From Eonycteris spelaea (Eukaryota > Chordata > Mammalia > Chiroptera > Pteropodidae): 64,000 nucleotides of DNA. Shown here piece by piece: positions 1-11,289 of the stretch (its first letter is position 1; every line of letters starts with the position of its first letter). The notes under the pieces are model-generated. The model worked only from the letters and a program-made list of their open reading frames with translations. It ran no database searches and was not told where the DNA came from. The stretch covers positions 23,383,501-23,447,500 of the forward strand of contig PUFA01000003.1 of NCBI GenBank assembly GCA_003508835.1, in the 5' to 3' direction. The translations under genes and the position numbers were made by a program.

Positions 1-280
1 TTTGAAATAGCCATACAATGAATGGAATGTTATTTGGTGATAAAAAGAAGTGAAGTACTAATACATGTTTGGTCATAAATGACCTGAAAACATTATGCTA
101 AGTGAAAGAAGTCACTACAAAAAAAGTCATATTTTATGATGCTATTTAAATTAAATGTCCACAGTAGGCAATTCTTTAAAGACAGAAAGTAGATTATTTG
201 TTGCTTAGGGCTAGTAGGATTCTGGTACAGGGAGAGGGGTAGTGACTACTAATGAGCATAAAGCTTCTTTTTAGGGTGGC
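1..280 (+). repeat. L1 3' UTR, cut by the window edge
   Basis: The sequence follows the well-known mammalian L1 3' end in sense orientation. It has a region like the end of ORF2 (an 'atggaatgttattt' stretch), then 'aaaacattatgctaagtgaa', the 'gacagaaagtagatta' stretch and a 'gtgactactaatg' stretch. The copy is old and substituted, and its 5' part lies outside the window. Assignment to L1 is firm; the subfamily (L1M type) is a guess. Confidence 0.85.
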
Positions 281-1045
281 ATCTAGGTGTCACCCAGAGA
301 AACTGCAACATCTCACAGACAATTGTGCAGTCTCTCTGCAGGGCAAGAATCCTTTCAACCTCCCCTCCCCCGCATTCTTACCCCCTCTTCTTTCTCTATG
401 CCCCAATAGCCAAAGAGGTAAACCCTCGTGAGGAAGAGGGAGACATGAAAGAATAAATAATAAGCGTCCTCTTTTCCAGGTTCAAGCTGGAGCTGTAGAA
501 AAAGGAAAAGATGAGAATCAAACTGTTCGAGGGAAAAATCGCAGGCCCAATATGGTGTCACTTGTGCTAAAAGCCCATGATACCAAATCTAGATTTAATG
601 CCTGATCTAATCGCCATTTCAACCTCTCTCAGAAATGGAATCTTAATCAACCAGTCTGGACTTTTTCGGTCAGGCACCAGTAAGGTAATCTGTCACATAG
701 GCCCTTCCTATTATCCCTCCCCCCTCGCCGCTCCCTGCCTCTCCAGGAAGAAGAGTCAATCTTCATGATTCAAACTCTTGCTGTTTCCTTTCTTCAAAAG
801 AAGACTTCCTGGCCTAAAGAGAATCCTTTCTCTCCGTTTTTTTCAATAGCTCCCTTGCCCCCTTCTTCTTATGAAAACCTTCCATTTTTTACAACCCCTC
901 AGAGCATCCTTTTAGCTGCTAGACGGGAAGCTGCTCAATTCACGAACTTCTTAGTAAAGCCAATTAGATCTTTCAGATTTACTCAGCTGAATTTTGTTTT
1001 TGAACAGAACTGGAAGGAAAAATTCCTATAATGACTGAAAGGAGA
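281..1045. other. No recognised feature
   Basis: I see no repeat or gene here. The open frames (355-561 on the minus strand, 577-768 and 765-1031 on the plus strand) look like chance: there are no recognisable residues, no promoter and no splice context. The stretch is pyrimidine-rich around 700-900. Confidence 0.5.
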
Positions 1046-1049
1046 GCTA

Positions 1050-1225
1050 CTTGTCTTGTAGCAGATCCTATTCTAATTCCTTTACCTGTATTAATTCATT
1101 CTGATCAGAATATCTGTATGAGGTCAATACTCTTTCTATCACTATTTTATAGGTAAGGGAACAGAGAGACGGAGAGATTTAATCAACACCCCTGAGGTTA
1201 ACTAAGAGAGGAGAGGAGGCATCTG
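1050..1225 (-). repeat. MIR SINE, antisense
   Basis: The plus strand carries the reverse complement of the MIR core. A 'ttaattcattctgatcagaa' stretch is followed by a 'actattttataggtaagggaacagag' type segment and a 'cacccctgaggttaact' stretch, matching the antisense of 'gtgaccttgggcaagt...cctcatctgtaaaatgg'. It is heavily diverged, as expected of an ancient mammalian SINE. Confidence 0.7.
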
Positions 1226-1989
1226 AAAAATGCAAAGGAAAAGGCTTGCATAAATGACCCACTCAGCCAGTTAAAGTCCATTCCTGACTGCCCTCACCCC
1301 ACTCCAGTCCTCTCCAGCTCACATCTGTTGATTCATAGCTTGCTATCCAACTAATGTTCTTCCTTATCTCTGTATCTGTGTAGGAATAACAAGACTGTGT
1401 AAAACTGCCTGTTATGTTACAATCAGGGCTCAGCCTTTGGATAGGAATCTGCTCAGCCATTGTTGGGATCAATAAGTGCTACTTTCTGCTTATATCCTCG
1501 GTGTCCTGTCTCTCCGTTTGAGAATCCTATAGCAGTGTTGATAATGCCAAGGTCGCAGGTTCTAAAAGGCCAAATGACCTGAAGTAGACAAGACCAGTGG
1601 TCTGGAAATTCCTCCCTCATTGCAGCCCCCCACCCCACCCCGCAAAGCTCCCGCTCCCCATCCCGAGTCACAAAGTGCATATAGAGCCTTAGACAAAGGA
1701 ATTGCAAGCCCCTTGCATGGACACTGCAGAGGTATATGAGCTGTAAGAAATTTTACCAAGGAGAGCTTGTGCTTTGGGTATGTTGAAAACCCCACGCTCT
1801 CTGCAGGCATTAAATTCTCCTTCCTCTAACAAAGTTGTCTGAGCGTCCAAATTCCTCCGTCAGGTGTCGCTTCCTACAACAACACAACCTGAAGTGGCAG
1901 GCAGTTTAGTTCTGGAGTCAAGACAAAACAGGACCTTTCCACGTGCTAGAGGCTGAGAAGTGGCTTTGAGAGTGTTGTTGAAATGGTTG
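1226..1989. other. No recognised feature; short C-rich patch
   Basis: Nothing is recognisable apart from a C-rich patch near 1626-1660. The overlapping minus-strand frames at 1263-1472, 1453-1707 and 1562-1810 have no family features and are taken as chance. Confidence 0.45.
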
Positions 1990-2012
1990 AAAAAAAAAAA
2001 AAAAAAAAAAAA
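1990..2012 (+). repeat. A-run of 23
   Basis: This is an uninterrupted run of A. It could be a retroposon tail, but the sequence to its left (1860-1989) is not a repeat I recognise, so the parent element is unknown. Confidence 0.9.
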
Positions 2013-2185
2013 GCAAATGTAAGCATAGAAAAATGTTAAGGATGTGCACCAAAATTTTAACAGCAATTATCACTGGGAGGTGGGATTATGCATGATTGTT
2101 ACATTTTCTTGTATTTTTAAGTGCTTTCTCCAAATTTTCTACTATAAGTACATAATAATACTTTTATATGTTAATTGTAAAATGT
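2013..2185 (+). repeat. Possible ancient L1 3'-end fragment
   Basis: A phrase of the form 'aacagcaattatcactggga..gtgggattatg...' followed by 'ccaaattttctac' resembles the 3' end of old L1M elements in sense orientation. The match is from memory and degraded, so the family call is weak. Confidence 0.35.
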
Positions 2186-2364
2186 GTTAAAATTACATAG
2201 TCACAAATCTGAATTCAAAAACACACCATTTACCCCTTAATTGTGTTTTTCCTGTTTTCGATGCAACTGAGAGAATTTAATGGAAGTTATCACATTCTTA
2301 GGAATTTTATTTATCTTTGGTAAAGCAGATAGAGAGAGAGACAGAAAGAAATAGTGACTACCAG

Positions 2365-2440
2365 TAAATTCCACGAGGGAGGAACCACCTTTGCCTTAGT
2401 TCACCATTGTGTCCCCAACAGGGAACCCAATGCCCAAGTA
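2365..2440 (+). repeat. L2 3'-end fragment
   Basis: The segment reading 'ccacgagggaggaaccacct' then 'ttcaccattgtgtccccaac' matches the L2 3' end ('ccatgagggcagggac...ttcaccattgtatccccag'). Only the terminal portion is present. Confidence 0.6.
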
Positions 2441-3153
2441 CGAACGACCTGCCAAGAAACCACTTGGCCGTGGTGTCTCTAAGGCCTCAGTGGCTCAGTT
2501 ATAATGACAAACTACAGATGGTGGTACGTGGTGGAAGTGGCAGAAGTGCCCGGGAGACACCCTGGCTTCCTAGCAGGAAAGGGGACAACTTAGAAGAGAA
2601 ACAAAGGGCCACAAAGCAGCAGTATGTTACTGTACCAGTGACGGGCATTTGGGGTCTTCACAAATCCTTTAGGAGAGGCACTCACTTTAGGGAGCTAGGG
2701 CCCCGCACAAACAATGGGAGCAAAATGAAGTGACATCAGACTTATTAACATTATCCCATCTGAACATAATAAAATGGGAGCAAAGAGGTTAAATGCAGTG
2801 CCTTCACAGCCACTGGTGTCCAACTATGCATTTTGTGGCTTAATATGTTTCAACCCTGATCTGGGAGTGAACTATTTCTACAGTATGACACAGACTTTCA
2901 AATTTGCAAATATCCTGGCCATTACCTTCAAGCTTCCAACAGAAGTTTTGGCATTGCGTAGATCTGTGATAATATTTCTAATTTTGTAAACTGACTTACA
3001 GCTTAGTTACAACTGAGTTACAAGCTAAATACCTTGGACAAAGATTAGTCTAAATGATAGGATATTCTAAAGAAATAAAAATATTTTGTATTTACCCACC
3101 TGCCTTTGGTCTAGAGTAATTATAGTTACTCTAGTATTATATTTAGAGACGGA
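2441..3153. other. No recognised feature
   Basis: No gene or repeat is recognised. The plus frame at 2407-2733 (108 codons) has no recognisable domain and begins inside the L2 piece. A 9-bp inverted repeat with a 6-nt loop lies at 3111-3134 (arms ctagagtaa / ttactctag); at this length it is expected by chance in a window this size. Confidence 0.45.
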
Positions 3154-3233
3154 TTTGTGCTAGTTTTGCTCTCTCTTCTCATCTGCAAATGAATCTCATC
3201 ATGTTGGCATTTTACCATCTTGCATCACCACAA
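3154..3233 (+). repeat. Second fragment of the Tigger-like element
   Basis: This 80-bp segment matches 3901-3983 inside the Tigger-like transposon downstream. By eye about 70 of 82 aligned positions agree, including a shared 'tgcaaatgaatctcatca'. It lies outside the terminal repeats of the larger element and in the same orientation. It may be a relic of a separate insertion of the same non-autonomous family or a local duplication. Confidence 0.65.
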
Positions 3234-3445
3234 TTATATATAAATTGTCACTCATGGGATTCATTTTATTATTCTTTTGTAATTGTCGTTTAGTGAATTC
3301 TATTTCCTCATATGCACCAAGAAAAGCCAGGTTTTGGTTAGATAGTAGGATCTTAGTGGAATTCAAGTTAGTGCAATTTAATCATAAGACTCTTTACAGT
3401 TTCCCATTTGTTTTTGATTGTTAATATATAGTTATTTACCCTGCA

Positions 3446-4237
3446 CAATAGTCCTCCCTTATCTACTGTTTCATTTTTCTTAACCAGGGTCCAAAACCAT
3501 CACATGGAGAATTCCAGAAATAAACACTTCGTAAGTTTTAAATTGTGTGCCGTTTTGGGTAGCGTGATGAGATCTCGCGAGGCCTCCAGTGTGGCTCATC
3601 TCCACGCTGTAGATGCTCCCTGCCCGTCAGCCACTTAGTAGCCATCTTGATTATCAGAGCGACTGTGGCCGTATCCCAGGGCTTGTGTTCAAGTCACCCT
3701 TATTTTACTTCATAATGACCCCAAAGTGCAAGGATCGTGATGCTGGCAATTCAGAGCTGCCATGAAGAAGTCATAAAGTGCTTCCTATAAGTGAAAAGGT
3801 GAAAATTCTTGACTTAAGAGAGAAAAAAAATCACAGGCTGATGTTGCTCAGATCTACGGTAAAAAACAAACCTATTTATGAAATTGTGGAGGAGAAAGAA
3901 GTTTGCTCTAGTTTTGCTCTTGCTTCTCATTCTGCAAATGAATCTCATCACATAGGCATTTTATCATCTCGCAGCACCACAAGAAGAAGGGTGAGTACAG
4001 AACAATGACACATTTTGAGAGAGACCGTGTTCACATAACATTACTATTGCAGTATATTGTTCTATTTTATTATTAGTTATTATCGTTAACCTCTTACTGT
4101 GCCTAATTTATAAATTAAATTTTATCATGCACGTAGTATAGGAAAAAAATATATGTGGGGTTTGGTACTATCCATATTTTCAGGCATCCGTTTGGGGTCT
4201 TAGAACGTATCCCACATAGATAAAGGAGGGACTACTG
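3446..4237 (+). mobile_element. Tigger-like (pogo/Tc1) DNA transposon, internally deleted
   Basis: The left end reads 'caatagtcctcccttatcta' and the reverse complement of the right end reads 'cagtagtccctcctttatct', a terminal inverted repeat of the Tigger class. Between them are typical Tigger leader sequence ('gaattccagaaataaacact'), a decayed transposase N-terminus, and a 3' part with the 'ggtactatcc...tcaggcatcc...gaacgtatccc' block. At about 790 bp it is far shorter than an autonomous Tigger (about 2.4 kb or more). The expected TA target duplication is not clear at either end. The subfamily (possibly Tigger7-like) is uncertain. Confidence 0.8.
3778..4008 (+). pseudogene. Broken Tigger-type transposase, N-terminal part only
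   Basis: The 76-codon frame includes 'LPISEKVKILDLREKKNHRL', which aligns with the start of Tigger transposases, where a CENP-B/Pipsqueak-like helix-turn-helix binds the terminal repeats. Upstream, at about 3717-3775, frame-broken sequence resembles the usual beginning of the protein. After about residue 47 ('CSSFALASHS') similarity stops, because the rest of the gene, including the DDE catalytic domain, is missing. It is a non-functional relic; no live transposase can be made from it. Confidence 0.7.
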
Positions 4238-5376
4238 TCCATACGAAATGACTGTCCTAAGTAGTATTTCTTGTGAAAATAGCCCCTAATTGTACTTTAA
4301 ATATCACCTGACATGCAGGTTAGAGAGTCTGAGACCTAGTCTGTCTGTCCAAAACAACGTTTTGTCAATCAGGATTCTTGGTTTATTTTCTTGACCTGGT
4401 GTGTCATGGTCAGAAAAATTTTGGCAGTTGCTTAGTGCCATCTAGTGGGCAGTTTGTTGTGAACAAACCACTAAAAGTCTTGTTCAGCAAAAAGGCTTAT
4501 TGCGTTTTATTATTATTATTTTTTATAAGACTGCTGAATGTATACAATTTTAATTTCAAGTTTTGTAAATTAGGATAAACTACAATATATATTAGAATAT
4601 ACCATCAAATTTTAAAATTGTTTACTATTGCATTAAATAACTAGTTTTTTGATTAGCTAGGAAATACACTTAAGATTGCCTAAATAGCTTACAATCATTC
4701 TCTTTTATTGAAATTAAAGTTAAAATTAAAGTAAATAAAATAAAAATTAAAGATCTAAAATATAATATAAAACTTCACAATACATATTTCTCATTAATCA
4801 AAAATTTTAAATTATGCTAATCAGAAGTAAGTTGATAGTGCTATTAAGTGTACAAATGTTAATGATAAGAAGGTAATTTCTTACAAAATCACTTAGTTTG
4901 GAGAACATATGATTTACTACAAATATGTATTTTAGCAAAATAACCTAGTGTATTTTAGCATAACATTCTTGATGTTAATTTTGTAAAAATTTGCCCTTCA
5001 TTAGTTTTAGAAACAGCATGCTAGTATATAGTCTGTCGTTATTAAGTAAAATTCCTTTTTAAATGATCACTTTGTGTAGCTCAACATAGAATACAGGTGT
5101 GTGCTTTTTGGTCACTGACATTTGTTGAATATCATTTCAACATCATTTATTAGATAGAAGGTGCCATAGATGGAAAAGACATATTTTTTGTCAAAGATGT
5201 CAGTGCATGAGCAGAGCTGAAAATATGGAAGGATGCGGACAACTAGAGTTCAAATGTATTGCAAATCTGAAATCTTAACCGATAAGAACTTCATAAGAAT
5301 AAGAGCTATGCATCAATGGAATTTGGTAGCTTGTGAGATATGAATTTTTCACTAGATGTACTCGAACAGTAGCTGG
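4238..5376. other. AT-rich, no recognised feature
   Basis: The stretch is strongly AT-rich (for example 4600-4830) without a repeat I can name. The frame at 4378-4578 is chance. Confidence 0.45.
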
Positions 5377-5437
5377 ATTGTGGTGATGATGGTGATGAAG
5401 ATGGTGATAACGATAATGATGATGGTGGTGATGATGG
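5377..5437 (+). repeat. GAT/GGT-rich simple repeat
   Basis: An imperfect trinucleotide tract built of 'gat', 'ggt' and 'aat' units ('gatgatggtgatgaagatgg'). Read on the minus strand it produces a spurious His-rich frame (5275-5508). Confidence 0.9.
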
Positions 5438-5934
5438 CAGTATAACAGCGTAAGGAAACTGTCATGAATGCTTATTACGCACCAAGAAGTGTTCTCATTG
5501 ATTTTCATGAATTATATTAAAATAGAGAAAAAAGGTACAGTGTGGTTAATTAACCTGTTGGAATTCATACAATTAGAAAGGGGTGTGGGAAAGATTGGGG
5601 CCCAGGTCTGTCAATATTCAGAACCCACACTTTTAATTTTGCTCTGTTGCTAATTGTAACAATCATACATGCGTTTCAATTTCATTCATATATTTTTTGT
5701 TTTATTGTTATAAATGAGTTTCTAGAGTTATGTGTGTGGTTGAATTAGAAGTCCCCAAAATACTCTTGAAATTCTAAAATTGTGTATTTCTATGAAAGAA
5801 TATTTTTCATATTAGACAAAAGAAATATTGCTTCTGTTTATTCTTTTCATCTTTAAAAAAATCAATGTAGAATTCCATGTGTGAATAAGCATTAGCATAA
5901 AACTTGAGTGTAACATATTATAGTTGACGTTGTC
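5438..5934. other. No recognised feature
   Basis: Nothing is recognised; the sequence is AT-rich. Confidence 0.45.
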
Positions 5935-6345
5935 ATTATCTGGGATTCTGGGAAACTCACTCTTTTCCTAATCCGGAAGACCCCTCTTTGTAAGTCTTGG
6001 CTCCATCACCCAAACAGGCAATGGCAAATAACCAATGCTCAGTCAATTAGATACTCTCACCTGGGACTCTGAATCATGGAAAAGCGGTAAAAGGTAGAAG
6101 GGACAACTGCCATCTACAATGACGGTGATGGCTGGAAATAGTTGCTGGAGAAGAAGGACAATGCAGACTAGTCCTACTAAAAAAAGCTCATGTCCTTTCT
6201 GCAGTTTGGCCCTCTCACATTTTACCAGCCTCTTTCCGCAGCCTCTTCTCAATTCTGTGAGCCCTTACTATGCTTCCAATAAACCCTGCTTCTGCCCAAG
6301 ATAATCAGAATCAGTTTTGTTGTTGTAACTAAGAAGCTTGACTTC
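5935..6345 (+). repeat. Probable solo LTR, ERVL/MaLR type
   Basis: The 3' part has the layout of an ERVL-class LTR: a pyrimidine-rich stretch, a poly(A) signal at 6278-6283 ('ccaataaaccctgcttctgc') and a terminal 'cagaatcagttttgttgttg' stretch close to the R-U5 end of LTR33/LTR16-like elements. The 5' limit is inferred. No internal retroviral sequence is visible on either side, so it would be a solo LTR. The family is not certain. Confidence 0.5.
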
Positions 6346-6788
6346 TAAATCCACTTCCGACACCCGCACAGTGATTGCTACAGCACCGATACTTTCTGAC
6401 ATCAAAGAAATTATTTTGACACTCTCTCTAATAAATTATGTTTAAAAATGTACGTACAATTGATTATGACTTTCCAGTGTAATAGAAAGATCTTTCATGA
6501 GAAATGTTCTGACCTGACATTTCAGACTAGAGATGTTACCATAACTATGCTATAATTTTTCAGGCATCTCAGAGTAAATATTATAATTTTCCTTCACTTA
6601 CAGAATAATTATAATTTTTTTAATGTATTAATTTATTTCTAGGTACTTGGCTTTTTTTTGTTAATTATAATTGTTTTCAATCTGTTATTGTGGGAGACTC
6701 AGATTAAACAAGTAAAATCCAAGATGTTCTTTTTCTCCCTGTGATATTAGACTGTGGATTTAAGGGAAAGCAATGATTTTTATATAGG
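6346..6788. other. No recognised feature
   Basis: AT-rich sequence with nothing identifiable. Confidence 0.45.
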
Positions 6789-6975
6789 TACAGGAGACAG
6801 TATAACATGATGGCACTACAGCATAAATTGTGGTCTCTGGAGCCAGAATGCCTGGTTTTGAATGAATCCCTGCTCTAATTGCCATGTGTAATCTTTATCT
6901 GTGCCTTTACTCTGTGCCTTCCTTTCCTCAACTTTAAAATGGCAATAATCACAGAGATGATTTTAATAATCTTAC
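6789..6975 (+). repeat. MIR SINE
   Basis: A sense MIR is clear: 'acagtataacatgatggcac', then 'tctggagccagaatgcctgg', then 'ctcaactttaaaatggcaat', matching the tRNA-derived head and the core of MIR in order. It is an old copy that ends before the L2-like 3' tail. Confidence 0.85.
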
Positions 6976-7832
6976 ATCTAAGTAAGGAGTCAAAATTCTC
7001 ATAATTTTTCATCAACACCTAGGATAAAGAAAAAAATTAATGCATACACTTAAGGCATAAACCTAGTGCACTGAAATAATTAGTTGTTTCTGTTAAGTAA
7101 GGAGCAAACTTCACAAAGTTATCTCTATAGCCTCTCAATAGCCTTTGTTTACATTAATTGGTATAAGATAAACTAAAAGTGTATAAGTGCCAAACCCAGA
7201 TTAAACATTAGTATGATATCCTTAACTAAAGACCGTATTTGAACTGCACAAGTTTTTCCACGAATGTACGTTTTCTGTTTCAAGCTGGGTAAGGGATGTT
7301 TGGAACTTCTACATACTATTTTATGTAACTTTTCTATAAGTCTAAAATTAGTTTAGGATAAAAAGTCATTTTTAAGTACCAAAAAATGGTCAATGTTTAA
7401 AAGAGTAAAAATAATGTTTTATTTTTCTTTTTAAAGAAACATGCTGAATAAAAGGGATGATTCGGAATAAAAAAAATGTAAAAAGAGATTTTTATACATA
7501 AAATTGTAGTAAAGAAACTCTGAAGCTAGTCTGCAGTAAACACTTACTGAAGGGCTTACCATATATTTGGCAACAGAGCAGTAGCAGAATAGTGACGGGT
7601 AGGAAGATCTAGATCATGTTAGTCTAAAACAAAATTTTACACAGACCTCTGTTGCCAGCCTCAGCCACCGCCCCCTCACCCCTATAATTTGTAGTCTAAA
7701 TTCTTTTATCGTGTTTAGTTGGTGTCTTCTATTTCTAACTCTGACCATTCTGGCAACACACTTTTTGATCGATGCGCTAGGATACAGCTTTCTTATGTCT
7801 CTTAGAGCAGGGGGGGCTCTAATGTTGTCATT
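6976..7832. other. No recognised feature
   Basis: AT-rich sequence without recognisable repeats or genes. Confidence 0.45.
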
Positions 7833-7985
7833 GTCTCAGCATTGCTCACTCTGTGGCCCATAAACAAGTGCCCTGGAATGCCTGTTAATAATGCTGATCC
7901 TTGGTTGGACCTCAGACCTATGGAATCAGAAATTCTGGACGTTGGTCTCAGATATTTGCATTCCAAAAAAGCACCCTCGGTCTAA
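7833..7985 (+). mobile_element. MER3/MER20-like hAT fragment
   Basis: Segments such as 'ctcactctgtggcccataaa', 'aatgctgatcc' and 'cctatggaatcagaaattct' follow the order of MER3/MER20-type non-autonomous hAT-Charlie elements ('...tggtccatagacc...atgcagaatctc...ctactgaatcagaatctg'). The ends are unclear. Confidence 0.55.
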
Positions 7986-9702
7986 CTTTTGGGACCCAAG
8001 GATCTGACTTGAATATCCATGCTGGCTGGACTTCTAAGACTCTCTCTTACCTCTGCTCTGTGTCTCCTTTCCAGGGGACCCCTGTTAGTGTCCATGGTTT
8101 GCAACAGACTTAAAAAGTGGGTCTTAGATTTTTTTTTTTGCATATTTTTGAGCATTCCCTATGCTCAAAATATTTTATTTCAACCACAAATAATAGCTTT
8201 CTCACTAATGTCCTTCAGATTTTGACTGCAGAAACATAGAGGGAGAGGCAAGTAATAATGCGATTAAATCCCCACCGGGCAAGTGCTAAAAGAACTTAGG
8301 CTCAGATTTTATCTTATTTTATTTTGTGCAAAGTAAATACAATAATAAGATATATTGTGCTCATCTGAGTCTATATTTGCAGAATGATGGCCTTTATATG
8401 AGTAATGTAACTCATAAATAAGAGTTATGCATTTAAGTTGAAAATAATATTATTTGCACTGAAGTCAACTTTGATTTCAACATAGATGAGTAACTGGATC
8501 CTTTATTTGTGACTGTCCCACCACTGTAGACTCAGGGGACAAACAGAAGCAGAGGTAGGAAATCTTTGCTCCTGAGAATTATTAGCCATAGTAGCATGGA
8601 ATCCAAAACAACAAAAAAGACTCAACAAACAAAAGATAATGATGCAGGGCTGAGCAAGGCATGTATGTGTGGCCTTCAGGGAGGTCAGAAGTTAAGGCAA
8701 ATGGGAGATGGTCAGCCACAAATGTCTGCTTCAAATCAGCAAGATTAAGGCTCAGGAATGGGAGGGGAGGCAAGCAGAGAAGAATTTTACCTATTTTTCT
8801 ACTTGGAGCCTATTAAGTATCTTTAGAAAGCCTAGCTGAGACATCTACAGGACTCAACCATAGTGGAAACGGAGGAAAATCAGAGGCAATGAATTCCCTG
8901 GCATGGCTCCTGGCTGGTGTTAAACATTCACAGCTCAGGGAAGGGCTGAGAAAGAACTGGACCGAGTTCCCTTCCCTATCCATCACCAGTTTCCTGATAA
9001 GACTTAGTCTTTGAATAGCAGTACAGTAGTTTGTTTTTGATGGTGTTGATAAAGTCTTGAGATACATATTTTTCATAAAAATATTAGTACATAACTGGTT
9101 AAAGAAATCTGTTTTTTTCCTTCCTCCAGAATAGATATTATAATTCTGTGCTCTGTAGGAAACCCTGGATTATTTTGTATGGTTCCAAGAGCAACACTTT
9201 CATTTGTTCACACAGTTGCTGGGCTGTCACATCACCACTAGCACATGCATAGTCCATCTTACCAGCTAACATGTTGAGAAAGATCACAGATTGGCCTCCG
9301 CCCATGGTTAGTCAAGGATGAAATAGCATTTGTTCCTCTGTGGAAAATTTCCTCTTCCCAGACTTGGCATTTGGAGGACTAAGACAAGAACATTTATTTC
9401 ACAGCAGTGGGCATTTAACTTTTAAGGCTGTGTTTTACTCATGTTGGTTTGTCATTGAATAGGCCCCCAGTACCACTTGAAATCATTTCTGCAGAAAGGA
9501 AAAAACATAACCTTGGCAAAGCAAAGGCTAATACATTATTACTTTTTAAGATATATCTCCAATGTCTCCTATAAGGCACCTTCCCTGGTTCTTGCAGCCA
9601 AATGGGTCAACCCTTCCTCCAAGTTTCTCTGCAAATCTGTCTGTACTTCTCATGTCACTTATAACATTCAAATTATATTATACCACATTATTATTACTTT
9701 TT
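7986..9702. other. No recognised feature
   Basis: I recognise nothing in this 1.7 kb. The frames at 7901-8113, 8019-8225, 8566-8748, 8813-9076 and 9477-9704 show no family motifs and no supporting splice or promoter context. Part of 8520-8800 has the look of an old LTR or transposon but I cannot name it. Confidence 0.4.
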
Positions 9703-9955
9703 AGTATAACGTAGTGCTTAAGCCTGATTAAAACTTGGGCTCCGAATTTATATAGACCTCTGGGTTTGAACCTTTACTCAGATCCTTTCCGGTTATTTGA
9801 CTTTAAACATGTTTCCTAACTCTTGTTTATTCATCTGTAAAATGGGGGTAAAGATAGCATGTAACCTTTAAGGTAGCTGTGAAAATTGAGAATTAAGCAT
9901 CTAGGACAGAACAATTTCCCAATGACTACTGCCTTTTATCATCATTATCCCTCAA
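9703..9955 (+). repeat. MIR SINE
   Basis: The sense MIR order is visible: 'cgtagtgcttaag', 'tctgggtttgaacc', 'tcatctgtaaaatgggggta', then 'agctgtgaaaattgagaatt'. It is nearly full length, including part of the 3' region. Confidence 0.85.
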
Positions 9956-10169
9956 TTTAATCTATGAACTTCTTTTTAGAGCAAAACTTATGTTTTATTC
10001 AATAGTGTACTAGTCTAATAGCCCAAGGCATAGTGTCTTATGCAAAATAGGCATTTGCAAATTAATTTTGAATGGATAAGAGAATGATGAAGACTTGAAA
10101 TTATGAAACATGAAAAGAAGATAGAGAAACTTGTGAAGGAAATGTGCAAGAATTTGCTTCACATTTGGT

Positions 10170-10335
10170 TATCATCTAGGAGCACAACAACCCTGAAACA
10201 GAGGTATTAATTTGTCTATTTTCTCTTGGGAGGGCACGAAGGCTTATAGACTTAAATAACTTGTCTGAAGTCACATAGGTAGCAAGGAGTAGAATTGGAC
10301 TTCAAGCAAAATCCTTGTTCCATGACCGTCTCCAT
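10170..10335 (-). repeat. MIR SINE, antisense
   Basis: The plus strand reads as antisense MIR: 'ggcttatagacttaaataac', 'ttgtctgaagtcacataggt', 'agcaaggagtagaattggac'. This corresponds to the complement of the 'gtgaccttgggcaagttactt' core. Confidence 0.75.
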
Positions 10336-10737
10336 CCTGAGTAGGCTTTGCCATTCATATTTGTTGTCTCATTTTGTCCTGGGAAAGACTGTGTTGCTGG
10401 TACATAGCTTCTTCTCTCACTGTTCCGAGTCCTTAGCATCAGTCTTAGGAATTATATGTCATGCAGGGTCTAATTTGGTCAGTCAGATTACTCAGAGTCT
10501 AATTTAGATGATGACTGCACACTTAATTTAATCAATTGTGTGCTAATCAGCCATTAAAATGGTTGACAACACAGACCCCAGAATGCCTTTGGGAAATTCA
10601 CTGGTCACACACAGAGCTGCTTTTGTGTAGTCACACAAGCAAGACCTTCTGAGAAAGTAGGAGGGAAGAATATCTTTACATTTTCTATTTATTCCCTTGT
10701 TTTCTTTTAGTTTTTGCTGATTTTCTCTTTGAGTATA
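10336..10737. other. No recognised feature
   Basis: No repeat or gene is recognised. Confidence 0.45.
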
Positions 10738-11045
10738 AGTTCTTTCCCCACTATCTTTATTGAGACATATTTGGCAAATGAAAATCGTATATATTTAAGA
10801 TGTGCAATGTGATGATGTGATGTACATATACATTGTGAAATGATTATCACAACGAAGCTAATTAAGACATCCTTCATTTCTGATAGTTCCTATTTTGTCT
10901 ATGTTTTTGTGTTGAGGACACTTAAGATCTATTCCCTTAGAAAATTTCAAGCATACAATTCAGTATTGTTAACTACAGTCACCATACTGTACATTAGATT
11001 TCCAGAAAGTTATTTTTATATTCTTTATATCTAAGGCTATGCCCC
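10738..11045 (-). repeat. L1 3' end, antisense
   Basis: From 'ctttattgagacatatttgg' through 'aaatgattatcacaacgaag' and 'tcaagcatacaattcagtat' to 'accatactgtacattagatt', this is the antisense L1M 3' UTR in its normal order. The A-tail (T on this strand) is lost. Confidence 0.9.
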
Positions 11046-11289
11046 AAATTTATCTCTGCCACAAATCACCTCTATATTGATTTAAGGAAAGAATTAAAGT
11101 AAAATTTGCTGAGCAGTTTCTAAGTACTGTAAGATCTAGAAAGAAAAATATGCTGACTACATTATGCCATCTTTTTTCATTAAAAATTAGAGACAAAATT
11201 AAATTTGTATTTATCGAGAGATACTGTATATCCCATAGCAAAACTCAGACATTATCAATATAAATATTAGCAAATAACACTGTGAAAAA

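Noticed and set aside
3778..4008. A live transposase gene
   Set aside because: Only the N-terminal region is present, with frame damage and no catalytic domain.
5275..5508. Histidine-rich minus-strand protein
   Set aside because: The His run is the translation of the GAT/GGT simple repeat.
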